Below, one piece after another: positions 1-8,216 of a DNA stretch of 8,393 nt. The position numbers were made by a program, and so were the translations under genes. The notes under the pieces are model-generated. The model searched no databases. It was not told the DNA's origin and saw only the letters and a list, made by a program, of their open reading frames with translations. The stretch's first letter is position 1. The number at the start of each line of letters is the position of its first letter. This DNA is from a bacterium (GTDB taxonomy: Bacteria; UBP18; UBA7526): NCBI GenBank assembly GCA_018903055.1, contig JAHIPW010000134.1, forward strand, positions 1-8,393, written 5' to 3'.

Positions 1-551
1 GCTAATCCACCATATACCTGAGAGGTAATAGTGGCGCATAAGTCATAGGGTTTACCGATATTCTTTAGTTTTTTATTCAAAGCGAAACTTCTGGCAGCCA
101 CGGCCTGGGCTTTAACCGCTTCTCTGGGCCAGGCAGGAGAGATCTCATGCTTCATCACTCCATAGAGATACTTCTCTAAATCCACCTCATTGATAACCAA
201 TAAGGCATCGTCCCTCTTTCTAACTTCTATCTCCCCTCGATAGGCCTGGTTATTTACCTTAATAAAAGAATCCCTCAAAGGCTTAATCTCTAAGATATCC
301 CCATACTCCTCTGGCCCCTCCATCTTTAGACCAAAGAGTCCGGATCGAATCATATAGATAGAATTCTCGTCTCCAGTAGCTACGGCCTCCAACTTTCCAG
401 GAGCAAAGATTTTAAATCTTCCCGTAGCAGATATCTTCACAGATGAAGCATCAATCAAAATGGCTACCCGAATCTTGGGACCGGAACTATCTTGGAAGCC
501 AACCAGAATAACACATACCGCAATTAAGATTAATAATATAATTTTTTTCAT
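1..551 (-). CDS. SpoIID/LytB-domain protein, partial (C-terminus off the left edge)
   Basis: I translated this from the minus strand; 183 residues are visible before the edge. The first ~19 residues (MKKIILLILIAVCVILVGF) are a Sec-type signal peptide or membrane anchor, so the protein acts outside the cytoplasm or at the membrane. A SpoIID/LytB domain is clear: YRGEIEV near residue 104, LLVINEVDLEKYLYGV near 117-132, then E136 in KHEIS, the position of the catalytic Glu in SpoIID lytic transglycosylases, followed by EAVKAQAVAARSFAL (144-158) and TSQVYGG (176-182). Family members cleave glycan strands of peptidoglycan, usually denuded ones; many non-sporulating bacteria carry them, so this does not prove sporulation. 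The ATG overlaps the ruvC stop as ATGA, and no strong Shine-Dalgarno is visible, which suggests translational coupling. The start is well supported by this overlap and the signal peptide. Substrate and partners cannot be told. Confidence 0.85.
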   Translation of the reverse strand, partial: MKKIILLILIAVCVILVGFQDSSGPKIRVAILIDASSVKISATGRFKIFAPGKLEAVATGDENSIYMIRSGLFGLKMEGPEEYGDILEIKPLRDSFIKVNNQAYRGEIEVRKRDDALLVINEVDLEKYLYGVMKHEISPAWPREAVKAQAVAARSFALNKKLKNIGKPYDLCATITSQVYGGL

Positions 552-1036
552 CTCTTTACTTTCTTACTTTTAGAGAGGAGGATATGGCACAAAGCAACCG
601 CAAGGGCATCTGAGGCGTCTACTGGTCGAGGAATCTTTTTTAGTCTTAATAATCTTTTAATCTTTTTCTGAACCTTACTCTTCTCTGCCCTTCCTTTTCC
701 GGTAATGGTCATCTTTATCTGCAGAGGAGGATATCTGACCACTTCTAAATCAGCATCGGCTGCGGCAAGGAATAGCATCCCCTGCGCCTGACCAACAGAG
801 ATAGCCGTCATTGCATTGCGGGCAAAGAAGAGCTGCTCCATAGCAACGACATCCGGGGAATATTCTCGAATAATCTTTCCTAATTCCTGATAGATAATTT
901 TTAGTCGCTGGGGAAAGGGGGTCTTGGGAGTGGTCTTGATGCAGCCATAGCCCAGGGCCTTATGTTTCCCCTTCTTGGTCTCGATTATTCCATAGCCGGT
1001 AGCTGCCGTCCCCGGATCAATCCCTAAAATAATCAT
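548..1036 (-). CDS. ruvC: Crossover junction endodeoxyribonuclease RuvC
   Basis: RuvC is the dimeric Mg-dependent nuclease that resolves Holliday junctions made in homologous recombination, working with the RuvAB branch-migration motor. The 162-residue product starts MIILGIDPGTAATGYG and keeps the acidic active site: D7 in GIDPG, E67 in VAMEQLFF, and D140 and D143 in PVDASDALAVA. Length is close to the family norm (E. coli has 173). I chose the ATG at 1036 because GIDPG must be at the very N-terminus and GTGAGGAAAGAT places a GAGG six bases upstream; the frame stays open to 1150, but that extra 38-residue stretch is encoded by an octamer repeat array and is not protein-like. The C-terminus is Lys-rich (KSKKVKR). 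It is third or fourth in the yebC-ruvC-spoIID-like run, an arrangement related to the common yebC-ruvC(-ruvAB) cluster. No ruvA or ruvB is visible; they may lie past the left edge. Confidence 0.96.
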   Translation of the reverse strand: MIILGIDPGTAATGYGIIETKKGKHKALGYGCIKTTPKTPFPQRLKIIYQELGKIIREYSPDVVAMEQLFFARNAMTAISVGQAQGMLFLAAADADLEVVRYPPLQIKMTITGKGRAEKSKVQKKIKRLLRLKKIPRPVDASDALAVALCHILLSKSKKVKR

Positions 1037-1042
1037 ATCTTT

Positions 1043-1046
1043 CCTC
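1043..1046 (-). promoter_or_regulatory. Ribosome binding site of ruvC
   Basis: GAGG within GTGAGGAAAGAT sits six bases before the ATG at 1036. It decides between this start and an upstream in-frame ATG at 1150 that lies in the repeat array. Confidence 0.7.
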
Positions 1047-1052
1047 ACTTCG

Positions 1053-1186
1053 TTCGGAAGTATAAAAGTAGAAAAGTAAGAAAGTAAGAAAGTAAAAAGT
1101 AAATAAGTTGACAAGTTGATACGTTTATGCGGAATGCGTTGATGCGTCAATACGAAAATACGTTAATGAGTTAACGGGTAAATAAG
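1053..1186 (-). repeat. Degenerate octamer tandem array upstream of ruvC
   Basis: Read on the minus strand, this stretch divides without gaps into 17 units of 8 nt (two of them 7 nt), most beginning with C. From 1186 downward the units include CTTATTTA, CCCGTTAA, CTCATTAA, CGTATTTT, CGTATTGA, CGCATCAA, then near ruvC CTTATTTA, CTTTTTA, CTTTCTTA twice, CTTTTCTA, CTTTTATA and CTTCCGAA. The consensus drifts from CGYATYAA to CTTTCTTA along the array, as if neighbouring units were copied from each other. It occupies most of the yebC-ruvC spacer and would lie in the operon transcript. No protein function is likely, although one frame happens to stay open. Confidence 0.8.
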
Positions 1187-1196
1187 TTATTAATCA

Positions 1197-1224
1197 GATA
1201 TCTGACATCTGATATCTGACATCT
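1197..1224 (-). repeat. Heptamer repeat, perfect 14-bp tandem duplication
   Basis: On the minus strand the units are AGATGTC, AGATATC, AGATGTC, AGATATC: a perfect 14-nt sequence present twice in tandem. Adjacent units (TGATTAA side, and TGAGATG upstream) continue the pattern imperfectly. It abuts the octamer array at 1053-1186 and looks like the same kind of short-period repeat with a 7-nt rather than 8-nt step. Confidence 0.85.
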
Positions 1225-1248
1225 CACTTTCTGGTCTTTTTCACTTTC

Positions 1249-1386
1249 CATTTTGCATTGTTAATTTTGCCCCTCGATTTCTCTTCCCTTGATCCCGAAA
1301 AGGGATCTGCGGGATCCCTTGAGGGGCGGGATACTTCGCTTGATACTTCGAGGTATCCTGAGCGAAGCGAAGGGCATTTTGCATTG
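1249..1386. repeat. Hairpin-rich element bounded by 12-bp direct repeats (MITE/REP-like)
   Basis: CATTTTGCATTG occurs at 1249-1260 and again at 1375-1386. The 114 bp between them fold into two structures. The first is nested: GCCCCTC (1269-1275) pairs with GAGGGGC (1321-1327), and inside it GATCCCG (1291-1297) pairs with CGGGATC (1310-1316). The second is CTTCGCT (1334-1340) with AGCGAAG (1361-1367), enclosing GATAC (1342-1346) with GTATC (1353-1357). It begins just after the yebC stop codon. No open frame or T-tract makes it a gene or a standard terminator. It resembles a non-autonomous palindromic element, and the direct repeats could be a target duplication, but this is inference. Confidence 0.55.
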
Positions 1387-1391
1387 ATTCT

Positions 1392-2144
1392 TTATTCCTT
1401 CTCCATCTCTTCTATTACTTCATCAGGGATGTCAAAGTTAGCATAGACGTGCTGGACATCGTCATGCTCCTCTAAGGTATCGATTAAACGTAGAAGCTGC
1501 TTCCCCAGCTGGACATCCAGTTTCCTTACCTCCTTGGGGATCATGGTTACTTCTGCTAAATTATATTCGATCCCCTTCTCCTTAATGGTTTTCTTCACCT
1601 TTTCGAAATCGCTTAGAGAGGTAATGATTTCGAAGGTGTTTCCTTCCTTTTTCAAGTCCTCTGCTCCGGCCTCTAAGACTACCTCCATTAGCTCGTCTTC
1701 CTTACACTTATCACCATCTACAGTAATGAGCCCCCTCTTCTCAAATACCCAGGCTACACTCCCTGCTCCTCCTAAATGCCCCCCATTTCTCTCAAAGAGA
1801 TGCCTCACTTCAGAGGTAGTTCTATTCTTATTATCCGTTAGGATGTTTAACAGAACGGCCACCCCCCCTGGTCCATACCCCTCATAGATGATCTCTTCAT
1901 AGCTTACCCCAGGTAGTTCACCCGTTCCCTTCTGGATGGCCCTCTTGATATTATCTGAGGGCATGTTGGCCTCCTTCGCCCTATCCATGGCCTGCCTCAA
2001 ACGGGCATTGGCAGTTAGGTCTCCTCCTCCACTGCGCGCCGCAACTGTGATTTCCCTAATCAGTTTTGAAAATATCTTTCCCTTCTTGGCATCGACGATG
2101 GCCTTCTTATGCTTTATCCCTGCCCACTTGGAATGTCCCGACAT
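1392..2144 (-). CDS. yebC: YebC/TACO1-family protein
   Basis: The 250-residue product matches the whole YebC/TACO1 family. It opens MSGHSKWAGIKHKKAIVDAKKGKIFSK, continues with EITVAARSGGGD, ANMPSDNIKRAIQKGTG (about 60-76) and YEGYGPGGVAVLL (87-99), then NKNRTTSEVRHLFERNGG and GSVAWVFEKRG, ending in an acidic tail (DEVIEEMEKE). Family members were long annotated as transcriptional regulators; the mitochondrial homologue TACO1 is a translational activator, and bacterial members have been linked to relief of ribosome stalling, so a cytoplasmic ribosome-associated role is the best guess. A strong AAGGAGG lies six bases before the ATG. Two 24-codon ORFs precede it, the nearer ending only three bases upstream, and the promoter at 2346-2374 probably serves all of them. 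Length and start are typical of the family; nothing is missing. Confidence 0.97.
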   Translation of the reverse strand: MSGHSKWAGIKHKKAIVDAKKGKIFSKLIREITVAARSGGGDLTANARLRQAMDRAKEANMPSDNIKRAIQKGTGELPGVSYEEIIYEGYGPGGVAVLLNILTDNKNRTTSEVRHLFERNGGHLGGAGSVAWVFEKRGLITVDGDKCKEDELMEVVLEAGAEDLKKEGNTFEIITSLSDFEKVKKTIKEKGIEYNLAEVTMIPKEVRKLDVQLGKQLLRLIDTLEEHDDVQHVYANFDIPDEVIEEMEKE

Positions 2145-2147
2145 AGG

Positions 2148-2222
2148 CTACCTCCTTCTTTTCCTTCTCATTGTGCGCAAAATTTCAAAAACCTCTTTTA
2201 AACAACCTATCAATTTACTCAT
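2148..2222 (-). CDS. Putative 24-residue ORF directly before yebC
   Basis: The minus strand encodes MSKLIGCLKEVFEILRT followed by a basic tail MRRKRRR, stop TAG. It starts two bases after the stop of the preceding mini-ORF and ends three bases before the yebC ATG. Its last codons double as the yebC Shine-Dalgarno. I do not recognise the product. The front half could form an amphipathic helix and the tail is strongly basic. No convincing ribosome binding site is seen, so it would depend on coupling with the ORF upstream. It could equally be a chance open stretch or a translated leader that sets yebC expression. Only the tight spacing argues for it. Confidence 0.25.
   Translation of the reverse strand: MSKLIGCLKEVFEILRTMRRKRRR
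2151..2157 (-). promoter_or_regulatory. Ribosome binding site of yebC
   Basis: AAGGAGG, a near-perfect anti-16S match, lies six bases before the yebC ATG and overlaps the end of the preceding mini-ORF. Confidence 0.85.
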
Positions 2223-2224
2223 TT

Positions 2225-2299
2225 CTACCCCCGATGACTTGCTTTTTTAGAACGCCACCTATACTTCCCAATCTTTTTCTTCCTTTTGCTTTTGCCCAT
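2225..2299 (-). CDS. Putative very small, highly basic protein (24 residues)
   Basis: The ATG at 2299 opens a 24-codon frame beginning MGKSKRKKKIGKYRWR and ending in KKASHRG, with half of its residues Lys or Arg plus a Tyr and a Trp. GGTGG six bases upstream can serve as a ribosome binding site, and the ATG sits about 40 nt after the predicted transcription start, so it is the first translatable frame of the yebC transcript. Composition and size recall tiny ribosomal proteins such as bTHX, which also begins MGKG and is Arg/Lys-rich, but the alignment is loose and I would not assign it. The alternative is a chance A/G-rich frame. A ribosome- or RNA-associated micro-protein is a reasonable hypothesis given the neighbours. 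Confidence 0.45.
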   Translation of the reverse strand: MGKSKRKKKIGKYRWRSKKASHRG

Positions 2300-2345
2300 T
2301 TTAGACCACCATCACAACATCCATTCCATTATTATATGAATACAT

Positions 2346-2374
2346 AGTATATCACATCTACAGTAAAATTGCAA
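2346..2374 (-). promoter_or_regulatory. Sigma-70-type promoter for the mini-ORF/yebC/ruvC unit
   Basis: On the minus strand TTGCAA (2369-2374) and TATACT (2346-2351) are separated by exactly 17 bases. Transcription would start near 2339, about 40 nt before the first small ORF. The -35 box touches the T-tract of the terminator of the upstream EF-G-like gene, so one unit ends where the next begins. Confidence 0.6.
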
Positions 2375-2400
2375 AAGAAAAGCCCCCAGATGGGGGCTTT
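2373..2400 (-). terminator. Rho-independent terminator of the EF-G-like gene
   Basis: On the minus strand AAAGCCCCC (2392-2400 side) and GGGGGCTTT (2379-2387 side) form a perfect 9-bp stem with a 4-nt loop ATCT, followed by TTTTCTTTT. It lies 16 bases beyond the stop codon. The plus strand lacks a comparable T-tract. Confidence 0.92.
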
Positions 2401-2416
2401 GCCAATTCTTTGGATC

Positions 2417-4483
2417 TTATTCCTCTTTCTTTTTCGCTTGGGTGATTATCTCCTGAGCAATCCTTGAGGGAACCTCCTCATAATGAGAGAACTTCATGCT
2501 ATATGCCCCCTGGCCATGGGTTATGGATTTCAGACTGGTGGCATACTTATACATCTCAGATAGGGGGACCTGAGCCTTGATTATCTGATTTCTTCCTTTG
2601 GCTTCGACCCCTATGATACGACCACGTCGGCTATTCAGGTCTCCATTGAGATCTCCCATATACTCCTCAGGCGCCATCACCTCTACACTCATCATTGGTT
2701 CCAGAAGGACCGGCTTTGCTTCCTGAACTGCTTTCTTGAAGGCCATGGAGCCCGCAATCTTAAAGGCGATATCAGAGGAGTCTACCTCATGGAAAGAGCC
2801 ATCATACAACGTGACCTTGACATCCACCACTGGATAGCCAGCCAATACTCCACTTACTATGGCTTCCTTTACCCCTTTCTCCACCGAAGGGATATACTTT
2901 GCCGGGAGGGCGCCACCGAATATATCATTGACAAACTCGAAGCCTTTCCCTAATTCTAAGGGCTCGATCTCTATCCGGCAGTCACCATACTGCCCCCTTC
3001 CTCCGGTCTGCTTCTTATACTTCCCCTGGGCCTTTGCTTTTCCCCGAATCGTCTCCCGATAGGCAATCCTGGGCTTACCAAGCACCACCTCCACTCCAAA
3101 CTTCTTCTTTAATCTCTCAATGAGAATTTCTAAATGTAACTCTCCCATTCCGGAGATTATGGCCTCTCCAAATTCATGCTCCATATGCCAATTTAGAGTG
3201 GGATCCTCACTCACCAGATCTCCTAAGGCAGTGGAGAGTTTCTCCTGGTCCTTCTTAGAGGAGGGCTTCAGGGCCAGAGAGATGATGGACTCTGGGAACT
3301 TAGGCGGTTTTAATATTATGGGGCGAGATGGACTGCACAGGGTATCACCCGTATTGGTATGCTTTAACTTCAGGGCAGCGGCCATATCTCCGGCCCCTAC
3401 CTCTGATATCTTCTTCTGTTCTCTGCCCTGGACAATGACTAATTGGCTCATCCTCTCCCTATTCTGGGAAATGGTATTATAAACCTCTTCTCCGTTTGAG
3501 ACCTTACCAGAGTAGACCCGGAAGAAGTTCATCTGGCCCACATGGGGCTCCACCTTTGTCTTAAAGACCAGGCAAGAAAAGGCCTCGGACTCGTCCGGGA
3601 TTCTTTTCTCCTCCTCTTCATTTTTAGGGTTTATTCCTCCTATCTCTCCCCTATTAACTGGTGAAGGAAGAGAATCTCCAACGGTGTCCAGGAGGAGTTC
3701 GATCCCCACATCTTTTAAAGCCGATCCACAGAGTAGGGGTATGACAGACCTGGCGGATATGGCCTTCTTTAGTCCCTCCCTGATTTCTTCTTCACTTAAA
3801 CTTCCACTTTCTAAATATCTTTCCAATAAAGCATCATCACTCTCGGCAACAGATTCTATCAGCTTTTCTCTTAAGTTGCCTGCTTCTTCCTTTAGCTCAT
3901 CCGGAATATCGCCCTCTTCCACCTTCCCCTGAGAATAAGTATAGGCCTTATTTTTCAACAGGTCCACTATACCCTTGAAAGAAGACCCCTCTCCAATAGG
4001 TATCTGGATGGGGGTTACCTTAGGGCTCAATCTCTCTCGGCTTAAGTTAAGTGAATTTCGGAAGTTTGCATTCTCCTTGTCCATTTTGTTGATAAAGATT
4101 ATAGAAGGAAGGCTATACTGCTGGGCCTGGTCCCAGACCTTCTCCGTTCCCACCTCTACCCCAGAGGATGCGGATAGAATTAAGACCGTAGAATCCACGA
4201 CACGAAGAGCACCGACTACCTCTCCAAAGAAATCGGCATATCCCGGGGTATCGATAAGATTGATCTTATAATCTCTCCAGGGGCAGGAAAGAAGACTGGC
4301 CCCTATGGAAATCTTACGCTCTCTCTCATCCTGGTCACTATCACATATGGTAGCACCATCCTCCACTCTTCCTATCCTGGTAGTTATCTTACAATGATAG
4401 GCGATGGCTTCTGCTAAAGAGGTCTTCCCACAACCCCCATGGCCCATAAGAGCGGTATTTCTTATCTTATCAACCCCTGCCAT
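2417..4483 (-). CDS. EF-G-like translational GTPase (EF-G2/FusA2 type)
   Basis: This 688-residue protein has the full five-domain EF-G layout. The GTPase shows G1 GHGGCGKT (14-21), a switch region SDQDERERKISIG (49-61), G3 DTPGYADF (78-85), G4 NKMD (132-135) and G5 CGSALK (252-257). Domain II covers about 300-390; domain III contains GMGELHLEI (445-453); domain IV runs through GKAKAQGKYKKQTGGRGQYG (481-500); domain V has EYMGDLNGDLNSRRGRI (607-623) and ends THGQGAYSMKFSHYEEVP. The P-loop is GHGG rather than the AHIDAGKTT type of canonical EF-G, and Tyr82 stands where translocating EF-G has the catalytic His. To my knowledge both traits mark the EF-G2 group, whose role is unsettled. I started at the ATG at 4483 because GGAGG lies five bases upstream; an in-frame ATG at 4516 has no such site. 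It stands alone between its own promoter and terminator, directly after the rRNA operon. Confidence 0.93.
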   Translation of the reverse strand: MAGVDKIRNTALMGHGGCGKTSLAEAIAYHCKITTRIGRVEDGATICDSDQDERERKISIGASLLSCPWRDYKINLIDTPGYADFFGEVVGALRVVDSTVLILSASSGVEVGTEKVWDQAQQYSLPSIIFINKMDKENANFRNSLNLSRERLSPKVTPIQIPIGEGSSFKGIVDLLKNKAYTYSQGKVEEGDIPDELKEEAGNLREKLIESVAESDDALLERYLESGSLSEEEIREGLKKAISARSVIPLLCGSALKDVGIELLLDTVGDSLPSPVNRGEIGGINPKNEEEEKRIPDESEAFSCLVFKTKVEPHVGQMNFFRVYSGKVSNGEEVYNTISQNRERMSQLVIVQGREQKKISEVGAGDMAAALKLKHTNTGDTLCSPSRPIILKPPKFPESIISLALKPSSKKDQEKLSTALGDLVSEDPTLNWHMEHEFGEAIISGMGELHLEILIERLKKKFGVEVVLGKPRIAYRETIRGKAKAQGKYKKQTGGRGQYGDCRIEIEPLELGKGFEFVNDIFGGALPAKYIPSVEKGVKEAIVSGVLAGYPVVDVKVTLYDGSFHEVDSSDIAFKIAGSMAFKKAVQEAKPVLLEPMMSVEVMAPEEYMGDLNGDLNSRRGRIIGVEAKGRNQIIKAQVPLSEMYKYATSLKSITHGQGAYSMKFSHYEEVPSRIAQEIITQAKKKEE

Positions 4484-4488
4484 ATCTA

Positions 4489-4493
4489 CCTCC
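4489..4493 (-). promoter_or_regulatory. Ribosome binding site of the EF-G-like gene
   Basis: GGAGG in TTTGGAGGTAGATATG precedes the ATG at 4483 and decides against the in-frame ATG eleven codons upstream. Confidence 0.8.
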
Positions 4494-4534
4494 AAACATT
4501 GTCTAGTAAAATCCAAAATAATTTTAACATTTTA

Positions 4535-4563
4535 AGGATATCATGTCTCTTGTGAAATGTCAA
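4535..4563 (-). promoter_or_regulatory. Sigma-70-type promoter of the EF-G-like gene
   Basis: A perfect TTGACA (4558-4563) and TATCCT (4535-4540) are 17 bases apart on the minus strand. Transcription would start near 4528, about 45 nt before the ATG. The -35 box coincides with the outer end of the inverted-repeat element at 4559-4686, so that element may have supplied part of this promoter. Confidence 0.65.
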
Positions 4564-4686
4564 CCCCACACCTTTTATTCATTCAGAGTATTAAGGTAAA
4601 AACGAACCCCGCCCCTTCCTTGTCTACGGTCGGGATTTGGGGAAAAGAAGGAGCGGGGTGAATATTAAAAAGGTGCGGGGTCAAAC
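4559..4686. repeat. Nested inverted-repeat element (MITE/REP-like), ~125 bp
   Basis: The outer arms are imperfect: ACCCCACACCTTTT at 4563-4576 faces AAAAGGTGCGGGGT at 4668-4681 (one mismatch, then partial extension on both sides). Inside, ACCCCGCCCCTTCCTT (4606-4621) faces AAGAAGGAGCGGGGT (4645-4659). The whole can fold into one long hairpin or a stacked pair. No plausible gene lies inside. It sits between the rRNA terminator and the EF-G-like promoter, overlapping the -35 box of the latter. Confidence 0.6.
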
Positions 4687-4712
4687 AAAAAGCCTCCCTT
4701 TTCAGAGGAGGC
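4683..4712 (-). terminator. Rho-independent terminator of the rRNA operon
   Basis: Read on the minus strand, GCCTCC pairs with GGAGGC (extended by a G-U pair) around the loop CTGAAAAG, then TTTTTGTTT. It begins ten bases after the end of 5S rRNA, the expected place for the operon terminator. Confidence 0.85.
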
Positions 4713-4722
4713 AGTTTTAAAA

Positions 4723-4838
<116 letters not shown>

Positions 4839-4884
4839 AAATATATTTAAATTTTTGTTTATATTAAAGGATTACGCAACTTGT

Positions 4885-4945
4885 TTCATTGAAGTCAGAA
4901 AACAGTTGACGGAAATCGGAAAACTGTAGAGAAATCTGAAATCAG
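4885..4945 (+). repeat. Heptamer tandem array in the 23S-5S spacer (first block)
   Basis: On the plus strand the block reads in 7-nt steps, every unit ending in G: TTCATTG, AAGTCAG, AAAACAG, TTGACGG, AAATCGG, AAAACTG, a 5-nt TAGAG, AAATCTG, AAATCAG. The units are related but not identical. This block forms the left arm of the large inverted repeat that fills the spacer. Confidence 0.75.
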
Positions 4946-5023
4946 CCCGCCCCGCTTCGCGGAGCGAGGCCGGGGAAAACTGTTTTCCGATTTCCCTACC
5001 GATTTCTGTTTTCTATAACTGAC
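4894..5023. repeat. Long snap-back inverted repeat filling the 23S-5S spacer
   Basis: Left and right arms are complementary in blocks: GGAAATCGGAAAAC (4911-4924) with its perfect 14-nt complement at 4982-4995, AGAAAACAG (4897-4905) with 5006-5014, and GTCAG (4894-4898) with CTGAC (5019-5023). A GC-rich hairpin, CGCTT with GAGCG around 4953-4966, caps the structure. The pre-rRNA would carry a ~130-nt stem-loop between 23S and 5S. It may help processing or be an inserted palindromic element. Confidence 0.75.
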
Positions 5024-5036
5024 TACCGATTACCGA
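4984..5036 (-). repeat. Heptamer tandem array in the 23S-5S spacer (second block)
   Basis: On the minus strand from 5036: TCGGTAA, TCGGTAG, TCAGTTA, TAGAAAA, CAGAAA, TCGGTAG, GGAAA, TCGGAAA. Most units keep the 7-nt step and share TCGGTA. This is the right arm of the inverted repeat, so the two heptamer blocks are each other's rough complement. Confidence 0.7.
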
Positions 5037-5056
5037 ATAGAAGAGCGCAAGTAATA

Positions 5057-8073
<3,017 letters not shown>

Positions 8074-8122
8074 TATCACAAAAGCTTTGTAATACAGCCT
8101 TGAAAGATGCACCCTTCTATTC

Positions 8123-8154
8123 AGTTTTCAAAGAACAACAAACCGTTTCACGGT
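8123..8154 (-). promoter_or_regulatory. boxA-like antitermination element with upstream hairpin, before 23S
   Basis: On the minus strand the hairpin ACCGT-GAA-ACGGT (8142-8154) is followed by TGTTCTTTGAAAACT (8123-8137). The latter closely resembles the boxA found ahead of 23S in many bacterial rRNA operons, where Nus factors assemble an antitermination complex. The hairpin takes the place of boxB. Confidence 0.6.
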
Positions 8155-8216
8155 AAATTCTAAACTCAAAATTCAAAACTCTAAAATTGGGATTTGGAGT
8201 TTGGGATTTGGAGTTT
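8154..8216 (-). repeat. Nine-unit heptamer tandem array in the tRNA-Ala/23S spacer
   Basis: On the minus strand these 63 bases are exactly nine 7-nt units: AAACTCC, AAATCCC, AAACTCC, AAATCCC, AATTTTA, GAGTTTT, GAATTTT, GAGTTTA, GAATTTA. The first four make a perfect 14-bp tandem duplication; the rest diverge while keeping the step. The last base pair overlaps the boxB-like hairpin. Confidence 0.85.

Noticed and set aside
1-551. SpoIID-domain protein as evidence of endospore formation
   Set aside because: SpoIID/LytB domains occur widely in non-sporulating bacteria; no other sporulation gene is visible.
1037-1150. N-terminal extension of RuvC to an ATG at 1150
   Set aside because: The family starts at or just before GIDPG, a ribosome binding site precedes the ATG at 1036, and the extra codons lie wholly in the octamer array.
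1053-1224. CRISPR array for the repeats upstream of ruvC
   Set aside because: Units are 7-8 nt and contiguous, with no constant repeat of 23-40 nt and no spacers.
1258-1446. Plus-strand 62-codon frame overlapping the end of yebC
   Set aside because: It is formed by the hairpin element and the antisense of yebC, with no supporting start signal.
2859-4271. Plus-strand frames opposite the EF-G-like gene
   Set aside because: They are antisense shadows of a well-conserved coding sequence, without ribosome binding sites or recognisable domains.
4484-4516. Longer EF-G-like protein starting at 4516
   Set aside because: No ribosome binding site; GGAGG sits correctly for the ATG at 4483 inside the extended frame.
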